Assembly (NCBI GenBank): GCA_030062745.1
Contig: CP099852.1
Location: 21,908,266 to 21,972,265, forward strand
DNA: 64,000 bases
Origin: Capitulum mitella
Taxonomy: Eukaryota; Arthropoda; Thecostraca; Pollicipedomorpha; Pollicipedidae
Direction: 5' to 3'
Positions 55,292 to 64,000 of the stretch are shown in pieces (the first letter of the stretch is position 1; every line of letters starts with the position of its first letter). Position numbers and translations under genes: made by a program. The notes below the pieces were generated by a model that was not told the origin of the DNA, searched no databases, and saw only the letters and a list, made by a program, of their open reading frames with translations.

Positions 55292-56693
55292 AGGTGATGC
55301 CTAAGGTTCTGCAGAACTGGCCAGTGGCTCAGTGGTTCAGCCACTGAAGTTCCAATGCCCAAGGGTCAAGACCACCTGCAACAATCAAAGATGAATGGGT
55401 TAGATAGCCACTTGTTTTTCACTGTCAGGGATTACCTGCAAAACTGGCACCCCATGAAAAACATACACTTCTTATTTCTAAAGCAGCCAAAAGCAATGCA
55501 AACTAAATGGTACATCATTCCCTTTTCCAATACAGCTAATAGGTGGCTTCCATTGCAGACCACATCACTATCTGTGCAGGTTTCATAACTGCATACTTTG
55601 GCATCAAAAGTGCAATCAGTTTTCTAAGCCAACATCAGTCCAGTGACTGCCAAATGACAGCAGGCCGAGCTGTCATCACAAGTTAACACCTCCAATTTTA
55701 GGGAGGGGGGCCAACCTACTAAATGACATGCTGACTCTGACCTCAAGCCAGCCTCTCAGCTGCTAAGTCATATCACCTTGCCAAACTAAAGCACCAAATT
55801 GACTGCTAAGCAGTACAACAGGTTAGGAGAAGTTCTGTCCACTGTTACAAGTCTATTTTACAGTGTGTTAATGTGAAGAAGAGTATATGTTAATTCACAC
55901 AAAATGTGCCTATATGGATAGTAGGAATGATTTCTGGCATCACCCAAGCAATTATTTGGATTAAATTTGTAAAAACATGACAACCATAAATGAAGGACTA
56001 CAATAAGTTCCCCAGAGCCAAACACAAATAGACTGGCAGACACTTTGTAAGAAATTAGCATTCTGTTGCATTACTTTTCAGTTGGGGACATACTAGGATG
56101 AGGTGAAAATAGCTTAAGCTAAAAATAGCTAATAGCTGCCCATATTTGGGCACAAAATGAGGCTTCATTTCTTGTGGCAAGTACAGTATATCATGAGCCT
56201 AAGATGTACTAACTTGGGTGTGAGTGGAAAGGTTCAACCTCTATCTTCAATTTCTCATCAACATGCCCTAAATTTACAAGCCAGAAACAGTGAAACACAG
56301 TATAAGAATGGAAGCCCAAAATAGCTTACAGTCATGAACCAGATGCTAGGTAAGCAATTTCTGATCAGGCATCAGCTTGCTAATCAATATTTAGCTTTAG
56401 AAGCAGTTGGTTAAGCAATTTTTGGTACCCAAACTGTTGGCAAAGCAATTTTTCATCACTGTTTTCATGGTCAAGACCAAACACATTGATGCCAACTTAG
56501 AAAAAGTTAGGTTGACATTTGGTTTGTAGCTTAAACAATGTTCTGGGACTTGGTACCAGTGCCATTGATGGATGGGTCAATGGACTGAGGACTGAGCCAA
56601 TTTAATTGATCTTGCCAAAAACAAGCTAAAAATAGCTTAACTGTCCATATATGGACAAGTAGGAACTGTTTAGGTCAACAGTAAGATTCAGCC
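55292..56693. other. CpG desert upstream of gamma-tubulin ATG
   Basis: Only one CpG (55666) was read in about 1,400 bases; 55668-56693 has none. Gamma-tubulin exon 1 on one side and 56694-56940 on the other are CpG-bearing. No coding. It is interpreted as a germline-methylated 5' UTR intron of gamma-tubulin. Confidence 0.65.
55315..55385 (+). mobile_element. tRNA-like sequence, possibly a SINE head
   Basis: TGGCTCAGTGG at 55325-55335 fits the pol III A box exactly. GGGTCAAGACC at 55363-55373 fits the B box with one difference. The spacing suits a tRNA-derived element. The arms do not fold into a convincing intact tRNA, so a SINE or pseudogene is more likely. Confidence 0.35.
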
Positions 56694-56945
56694 CGAGCGC
56701 TTACTTCCAGGGAAAATAATCGTAGTAGTGGTTGCATGGCGTTTCAAATGCAATATTGATAAGTATTACTTACGATTTCAGCCAGAAAAACCTAAAACAC
56801 ACATTATTTCCCCCGAAACAGATTGCGTCGTCACTGGTATGCTAACCGCCAGACGCTCGCGTAGGGATTTTTGACGTTTCTGCGTTAAATAGTTTGTTTA
56901 CGTGAGATCTTGACGCTGGTTGGTCGTCGGTCGGACTCAAGGTCC
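56694..56945 (-). promoter_or_regulatory. Probable gamma-tubulin promoter zone
   Basis: A 250-bp CpG-bearing block next to the CpG desert, upstream of gamma-tubulin on the minus strand. No TATA box was recognised. The assignment rests on composition and position only. Confidence 0.3.
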
Positions 56946-57189
56946 AATCAAGAGTAATAAAAAAGTTTTGGGCGAATAACTAATGCGATATACATTATCT
57001 TCAAAATAAAAAAGTTAACCGTTGTAAAAATAATAATAGTAATAATAACAGTAATAATAACAGTAATAATAAGAGTAGTAATAATCAACAATAATAATAA
57101 AAAAGTAAAAATATTACAAAGATGGCAAAGTGTAGTTGCAATTTGAAAAATACAAAACAAAAACAAAAAGTAGTGAAATGAAATATCTG

Positions 57190-57590
57190 AAAAAAATCAA
57201 CGAACAGAACTGGAAAATATTAGGAAGTGAAATAAAACAATCAAATAAAAATTTACCCTAGCCTAACATAGTAACCAAACCTAACCTAACCTAACCTAAC
57301 CTAACCTAGCCTAGCCTGGCCTAACCTAACCTAACCTAACCTAACCTAACCTAACCTAACCTAACCTAACCTAGCCTAACCTAACGTAGCCCAGCACAAA
57401 AAAATCACGGAACAAAACTGGAAAATATTAGGAAGTGAAATAAAACAATAAATAAAAATTTACCCTAGCCTAACATAGTAACCCAACCTAACCTAACCTA
57501 ACCTAACCTAACCTAACCTAACCTAGCCCAACCTAACCTAACCTAACCTAACTTTATCTAACCTAGCCCAGCACAACCCAACCTAGCAAC
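57190..57590. repeat. Interstitial arthropod telomeric repeat (CCTAA)n in a duplicated unit
   Basis: Two arrays of CCTAA (TTAGG on the minus strand), at about 57275-57390 and 57485-57590, carry scattered variants such as CCTAG. Each is preceded by the same roughly 80-bp AT-rich sequence containing GGAAAATATTAGGAAGTGAA and TTTACCCTAGCCTAACATAG. So the unit of non-telomeric leader plus telomeric tract, about 210 bp, occurs twice in tandem. Confidence 0.92.
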
Positions 57591-58940
57591 CTAATCTAAC
57601 GAGTATTAAATGTCATAATGTAATAATACTGATATCTGACATCCCAACAATTATCTAATACAATAATATAACAGTGTAATAATGCAGCAGTTCCTCCAAG
57701 TTCAGTTTGTGGCAACAGAATAGAATTTTCCTATATATGACGTCATTAATCGCTTGAAGATGCATGCAGGGTCTACATGTCCTTGATGTCAATAACCTTA
57801 ACCTTGGCGGCACTACATTTTCCGCCGCGGAATAATGTTGTTCTCTGCCAGTTGACTGCAGCACTGTATTACTGTGTGGTATGTTATTGTTACGATTTTG
57901 TTGTTATTGTTTAGAAAATCAAGTAGTGGAAAGTACGGTTAGAAACAGGATGATACATTCTTTACATTGGTGGCAATTATACAAAGGGTTGTTTGCGATT
58001 TTGTTGGGCAGAAACTTACCTTTAGCCACTGTTTACCTTTGATCTATTTTTTATCCTCACCCTGATGTGTTCCTAACTATTTTGCCCCATATCCCCCTCC
58101 TCAGATTGGGAGCACACTTCCAAAAACTGTTTCTCAAAGGACAAAATGTTTCATAACCAAAGCTAGGTTGTTAGAAACAAGCTAGCCATCCAAATTGGTG
58201 AAATGGATTGAAGGTGGATGGACAAAAGCACCCCAGGCATAAGGAACAGTAGAATGCCTGTCACGCAGATAATTAAAGTCTGGCGGTACACTATAGGAAC
58301 ACCTCTGAAGCACAACTTTTCAAAACTATTGGGAATGCACATGCCATTCTCAACCACATGTTTCCAAGCAGCACCTCAAATGTAGTGTTAAGTGTCTGTG
58401 AAGTTGGTCACCTGTCATGCAGATACAAGTACCTGTCATGCAGATCATTAAAGCCCGGCCGTACAAAACGGGTACACCTCCGGAGAACTTTTCAAAATTA
58501 TTGGGGATGCATACGTCATTCTGAACCCTATTTTTCCAAGCAGCGCCTTCAACGTAATATTAAGTTTCTGTGCAGCTGGGAAACAGGTGCATCCCAATAC
58601 AGCAATCAACTTTCGCCCATGTTACACCTACCGCACTGACCCAACATGCGCTATGATCCGGGGAGTACACACTGAGCATAACGAGCGAAGCTTCCCGCGC
58701 CCACATAACCGCGTTGGTTTTGTCACAGTATTTTGGTTTTTAGAGCTTGAGTGTTTGTGATAAAAGCAAACCCGTCACAGTTTCGGGAACTCACCATCTT
58801 TTGATTTTTGCAATAAAATAGACGCAATTCGTAATTTTATGAGTTATTATTTTTGGTCAACGCATATTTTCAGCCAATATTTCATGTATGACGTCATGTA
58901 TAAATCCATAATTCTTTATTTACATTCGATTGTTGAATGA
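57591..58940. other. Intergenic DNA with a 180-bp direct repeat
   Basis: A segment at about 58255-58405 recurs at about 58432-58580: shared words include CAGATAATTAAAG/CAGATCATTAAAG, ACTTTTCAAAACTATTGGG and TTTCCAAGCAGC. Copies are about 75-80% alike. No gene recognised. Confidence 0.5.
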
Positions 58941-59310
58941 AAGCTTACAAACGTGCCACAATTGTCTAAGTGAATGACCCCGTTGGACGGAGGACGGTGA
59001 ACTGACATATCGGTTTCTGGGCAGCGTTAAAGGGTGTGCTTTACAGATATTTCAAGAGAGATTTGCAAATGCTGTAAGGGTACGTCGCTGTGCGCGTTTG
59101 GTGTTATTTCAGTGCGTTTGGGTCATCCATCACAACACAAGATTTGTCCAGTGTTTGTGGCAGACTACTCACCTTCACAAATATCGGATTGAAATAGTGT
59201 CGCCTATCTGCCTCGTGGTGGGGTTTGAAAAGCAAGCAGTATCGATATAGTTCGACTGAAGAGCACCCAAGGAGAAGCAGCATCCATACTGGGCGGTAAA
59301 TCATTATAAG

Positions 59311-62300
59311 ATGGCAGTGAGTACAGACTCCTCAGGCACCAACAAAACGTGGGAGTTGTCCCTTTATGAGCTTCACAGAACACCTCAGGAACCAGTGATT
59401 GACAACACTGTCATCGCTGTATCCCCACGTAGCCTTCACAGTGAGCTGATGTGCCCAATATGTTTGGACATGCTGAAGAACACTATGACAACCAAGGAAT
59501 GTCTTCACCGGTTTTGCAATGAGTGTATCATTACTGCTCTTCGGTCTGGCAACAAAGAATGTCCAACATGTCGGAAGAAGCTGGTCTCGAAAAGATCTTT
59601 GCGTCCTGATCCCAATTTTGACAATCTGATTGCCAAGATTTATCCCAGCCGTGATGAATATGAAGCCCACCAGGAGAGAGTCCTTGCAAAGCTGAACAAG
59701 AGTCACAGCCAGGCAGCTCTAGTTAGCTCCATTGAAGAGGGCATAAAAATCCAGGCACAGAACAGACAGAGCAGAAAGAAAGCAGTTGCTGATGATTCAA
59801 GCAATCCAGGAAGTCAGGCACCCCCTACCCCAGTTGAAGCACCAGCCCAGGGTGAGTTTGAGTATTTGGTAATCAGCTATTAAAGCATGGCATGTGCAGC
59901 CTGAGATGCACAGCAGTTATCAAGGATGTGTGCCTAGTGTGTGCTGGAACCAGTATATTGCATGCTTGGTGCACATGCAATACAAACATTGCATGTACTG
60001 AGATATTGCATCATTTTCATTGAATTGTCCAATGGTATCCTTGCTAATGCTAACCTGGCTTGATAGGCTTCATTTTAGTATCAAAAGAGGTTATGTTACC
60101 AAATTTGTGTAGCCAACCAGAAATGTAAATATTACTGAACCTCTGGTATTTGATTCTTATAGAGGGCACATCAAAATTTCACAGCCATCTTAGGCCTATG
60201 GAGTTGTAAAATATGCTCATACTAACCAACAGTTGCTTCAGACTAGGTATGCAGACTCACCATTTCTTGCAACACAGCATCTAGCAACTTTCTTCCAAAA
60301 TGGATATTTTAATTGATGCTACACATTGAAAAATCATAATCCACAATAGACAAATAGTGTGTGGTTAAAAGTTTATTTTCATGCCAAAAGACATTTTAAA
60401 TCATTGATTCATCATATTAAGTTCTCATAGTTTGTAATTTTGCAGTTTTCCACAGGGACTTTTTCAAATTTGGTGATAATTTGTGAGCTATTGATCCCTG
60501 CAATTCAGGCACACATTACTTTTCTTTGCTGATTGCATTGTCTTTGCATTGTTTTTTTTGCATTCAGTGAATTAGCTGTTTTATTTCTCTGAACCAGTTC
60601 TTAGCAATGGCACACACAAATCATACCAAAAACCTGGGTGCATTCTAGAACAACTCAGTGCATGCTAGGGAAAATGAAAGTGCACATTTGAGCTGGCATG
60701 AACTGTCCTTTTGTGAATGTGCTTTTTGACAAGATCTTGTTGAAACTTGCCACAGTTTGAAGTCTGGGTATTAAGGCTGGGGCATCATCACTGAGGGCAA
60801 TGGAGCAGTTTGCTCCTTCCACCTTGGAATGTGACTTACCCATTTGTATTCAAATGCCCCATACTTAAACAGAATGAATGCAAATCATGACCATGCTTTG
60901 AATCCTTGATATTTAGGTTTTTGTCAGATCAGTCATGTAGAGTTGTATTATTCATGCAAAAGTATTGGATAAATTTGGCACAATATGTTTGTGTACTAGG
61001 TTGTAGTATTATGATTAAAAATAATGAGTAAGGAAGATGGTGGTTTTTTCAATAATCAAGACTTATTTTATTGATGAGAAGAAAACAACTAGCTCTTAAA
61101 ATATTCCAAAATGTTGTCACCAATCATCCTCCTTCAAATAAGTGATGTGGTTTGGTAGGAGAAGAAAAAGTGTCTGTTGTTGTTTTCTGTGATGGTAATT
61201 ATTCCTCATTTATAGATGAAGTTGATGCAAAATGTGTGCTAGGTGCCATAAAATTTTGTTGCATACAGTGGTTTTTCAGCACTCCAATGAGTTCTTGGAA
61301 ATACCATGTGGTGCACCCTTAGGCGCCTCCAGAGCAGTCAGTCGTCCTCGTCCCTTGACGTGGGAGCTTGATCGTGCATTGTTTAGCTGAATGTGACTGT
61401 GACTGGAGACTGCCTGCGTCACTGCCTGATGCCTGTGTTTGACGCCGGCAGCCGTCGCCTCGGAAACAGCGTCCGAAGCGGCGGCCGGCCAGCCGCCGAC
61501 GGTGGCGCCGCCTGTCGCCAAGCGCGCCAAGCTGACGTCGGAGAACGAGTCATCCGGCCTGGAGGCGCCGTCGACGAGCATCGACGGCGACGTCCAGGAC
61601 GAGCCGAGCGTGCCGGAGATAGAGCTGGTGAGCGGCGCCCCAGGGGGCACGGACCTGAGCCCTGGACTGTCCAGCCTGGTGTCTGGAGTCGTGGCCGGGC
61701 CGCAGGAGCTGTGTTGTGTTGGGGAAGGGGGAGGAGGGGAGCCGTTTTCGTTGGACGCGAAGAGGTCAGAAGGCAGTAGCGCCTCTGGAAGGAGGAAGTT
61801 GCTCCGTGTCCAGGAAGGGGTGAGGAGGTGCTGTGGTTTGTTGTGCAGGATGGAGACGGGAAGCTGCAGGGTGGTGGGGAGGGGTTTGTAATGAACACTG
61901 AGAACCAGGGAATGGAGAAAGCTGAGAACTGTATCAGCCAGGTAAGTGGAGAAAGAAAGCTGCTCCATATCAGGGCAGGAATGGCGCGAGCCAGATGCTG
62001 CCAGTGAGGCGATTCTGAGAGGCAGGTGAGCTGATTCACTTGGATTCCATGATCATGCAGCAGCGAACCCCCGTCTGTCTCCTGGTCAGCGGTTACCAGC
62101 CCCCGTTTGTCTCTGAGTCAACAGTTACCTGCCTTCGTCTGTCCCGGTTGAATGGTTACCACCATCGTCTGTCTCAGTCAGTGGTAACCGTTCCCGTCTG
62201 TCTCCGGCCGAGTGTCTCCTGCCAGCTGAGCTGAGCTGAGCTGAGCGGCCTCCTCTGCCGGCAGGTGTTTAAGCCGCACCCGGTGGAGATGAGCGGCGAC

Positions 62301-63837
62301 ACGGCGCTGCTGCGCGACCTCAAGGAGAACGCCGTCCGCTACCTCAAGACCACGGCCAACGCCACCGGTGAGACCGCCGCCGCGGCCGGCCGCTCGGGCC
62401 CTCTCTCCGCGACTCGACGACTCGGTGACTCGATGACAGCAGCGGTATGGCTGAACGAGTCGTGGCCTGACTCGATAACTCGTGACTCCGGTGACGGTGC
62501 TGGCAGCAGGTGACCTGAGTCGACGACCCGGTGACTCGTAAGTTGGTGACATCACCGACGGTACGACACGACGACTCGTGACCTGACTCGCGACTCGATG
62601 ACGTCATGATGATGGCAGTACGACGGGATGAGTGGTGGGCAGGGTTGGAAGTTTGGTTTTTGTTCGTGGTGTCAGAGTATAATTCTTGTTTGGGAGTACA
62701 AGGTTTGGCAACGAGTAACGCTGGTTTAGGTTAGCGTTCACTGTGTAAGTCAATTATTACATCATACCTGGCGTCTTACTGAATGGAGACTTAGTCATTT
62801 GCTCCCAGACTTAGAAATTTTTCAGTACAATTATAATGTAGTTTTTTGGATGAAGACACATCAGACTTTTGGAGTTTAAAATGTTTTGGGGGACATATTT
62901 TCTGGTGTTCTTCAGCACCACAAAACAGCATCTTTTTCAGCCTCGCTGGTGGAGAGCGTTTGGGCTGTTGTTGTCGAGCGGCGCGTTTCGCCGGACCATG
63001 TTTTGTTTGAGGTTACTTTCGTCCACAGATCGAGCAGGAATGAATTGTTTAATGGGGTGGGGTGGATTAATGGGGTGGTGGTTTTATAGGCGCTGGGAGC
63101 TCATTGGAAGGGCCGACATGGGATTTTCCAAAATACTGGGGTGACGCAAATGTCATTGGAAGGATCTCGGGTTGTCCGAAAGTCGTCAGAGCTTATTTTA
63201 TGACGGAGCTCCATGACACATGGGTATAATCTCTGATGCCAGAAATGGTTTAACTATGTCAAACCCCGCTCTGAGTCCTGTCGTACTAAGCAAACAATGA
63301 AGATTGGGAGCGCTTTCAGCCCTGATAGACAACTTGTTCGCTAAATATAGCCAAACGTGATCGATAGTTCAGTCGCGAGAGCGATCGCCCCAAATTAACT
63401 ACGGCAAAGTCTGCGGGCTGCAGTCTTTGTGAAGCGAAGAATCGATGTCCGAATTCCGCGCAAAAACAAACGCCCCTTTGGTGGGATTGCCGCGTTGTCG
63501 ATGACCCACTGATGGTTGTCGATGTTACCTGACCGTTTCGCTCGAATGTGCACCGCGCGCACGTTGCAGGAGCCGGAACGCCTTATTTTCCTCTGCGTCG
63601 TGCTGACAGTCGTCCGGCCGCGTTGCAGTGGACCACCTGACCAAGTACCTGATGATGCGGATGCCGCTGGACCTGGAGTCGCCGCTGGCCGGCAGCCTGA
63701 CCAACTTCACCATCCAGGTGTCGCCGGCGGCCGGCCAGTACGTGACGCTGCCCGGCGAGCTGAGCCTGGAGCAGGTCAGCGAGCGCCACTGGCGCGCCGG
63801 CCGTCCGCTCGAACTCGTCTACTCCTGGAAGAAGTGA
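59311..63837 (+). CDS. RING1: E3 ubiquitin-protein ligase RING1/RING2 (Sce), Polycomb PRC1 subunit
   Basis: Exons are 59311-59851, 61452-61627, 62265-62367 and 63629-63837 with in-phase GT-AG junctions, giving 342 residues. The C3HC4 RING finger is complete: C48, C51, C64, H66, C69, C72, C84, C87, within [30 protein letters not shown] and [10 protein letters not shown] before it and [20 protein letters not shown] after it are typical of the family. A variable Ala/Ser/Pro linker with a basic PVAKRAK follows, then the RAWUL ubiquitin-like domain (VFKPHPVEM to the C-terminus), which binds CBX/RYBP partners. The protein monoubiquitinates histone H2A in the nucleus. ATG 59311 has a good context (AAGATGG). 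Exon 1 is CpG-poor and exons 2-4 are CpG-dense. Without splicing at 59851 the frame would end at 59883. Confidence 0.96.
59652..61323. other. CpG desert in the 5' body of RING1
   Basis: No CpG was read in these 1,672 bases, covering the last 200 bp of coding exon 1 and nearly all of intron 1. At 61324 CpGs become frequent at once and exon 2 is very CpG-rich. The step lies inside intron 1, about 130 bp before exon 2. Confidence 0.75.
62050..62215 (+). repeat. Degenerate repeat near the 3' end of RING1 intron 2
   Basis: About four diverged copies, roughly 40-45 bp, of a word like CCCGTCTGTCTCTGGTCAGCGGTTACC. A short (GCTGA)n run at 62223-62245 and the acceptor CTGCCGGCAG| at 62264 follow. Confidence 0.7.
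62368..63628. other. RING1 intron 3
   Basis: The first 250 bp are rich in GACTCG/ACGACTCG words, a degenerate short repeat. The rest has no recognised element. Confidence 0.4.
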
Positions 63838-64000
63838 TGCGCCGCCAGCGGCGGCCGCCCCGGCTCCGTTGCTGGCCGGCTCGGCGTCGCGGGCGGCCCG
63901 AGCTGAAGCGAGAGACGGGCTACGTGACGCGCGGGCCTGGACGCAGCCGGTACGCTCAGACGTGGACTCGCGGCGCTGGGGAGAGGACGGGACGGTCATG
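63838..64000. other. RING1 3' flank at the right edge
   Basis: GC-rich 3' UTR or flank. The minus-strand frame at 63583-63999 is the antisense shadow of RING1 exon 4. Confidence 0.5.

Noticed and set aside
55315-55385. Functional tRNA gene
   Set aside because: A and B boxes fit, but no convincing cloverleaf or anticodon arm was seen; a SINE head or pseudogene is more likely.
61276-62039. Minus frames of 206-230 aa
   Set aside because: Antisense shadows of RING1 exon 2 and its GC-rich flank; the plus-strand frame fits RING1 in phase with exons 1 and 3.

Overview
This is a eukaryotic window with spliced genes, GT-AG introns, long introns and many tandem repeats. It is most likely from an arthropod. 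An interstitial array of the arthropod telomere repeat (CCTAA/TTAGG) lies at 57.27-57.59 kb, and one gene belongs to the rolling stone family, which is well known from insects. High GC in many exons would suit a crustacean such as a barnacle, but the species is a guess. No prokaryotic operon, CRISPR array or rRNA gene was seen.

Layout from left to right. A kelch-like BTB gene on the minus strand (511-5709) runs off the left edge. A CpG-bearing promoter zone at about 7.85-8.43 kb probably drives it and TTC39C on the plus strand (8939-19729). A gap at 20-24.6 kb holds an hAT-type MITE. A rolling-stone-like membrane gene lies on the minus strand (24630-27517). A single-exon predicted type I membrane protein lies on the minus strand (31913-32818). 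A secreted lipocalin lies on the plus strand (36891-48869), and its 9-kb first intron holds a piggyBac-type MITE. Gamma-tubulin lies on the minus strand (51408-55204). RING1/Sce, the Polycomb E3 ligase, lies on the plus strand (59311-63837). Apart from shared promoters these genes have no obvious common pathway; several look like housekeeping genes.

The most unusual signal is a class of tandem arrays built from splice junctions. In four genes, on both strands, the repeat unit spans an exon-intron edge and carries a copy of the donor or acceptor: TTC39C donor (30 copies of 36 bp), TTC39C acceptor (25 copies of about 100 bp), TTC39C last acceptor (6 copies), rolling-stone acceptors (3 copies of 62 bp and 2-3 copies of about 90 bp), lipocalin donor (3 copies of 69 bp) and gamma-tubulin acceptor (about 23 copies of 45 bp). 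By reading frame, the exon-proximal site is always the authentic one; the decoys that I read mostly lead quickly to a stop codon.

A second signal is a set of sharply bounded CpG deserts (up to 1.8 kb with no CpG read by eye) next to the 5' ends of the kelch/TTC39C pair, gamma-tubulin and RING1, as expected of germline methylation of 5' gene bodies. All exon calls are by eye from reading frame, splice phase and family knowledge; no search was run.
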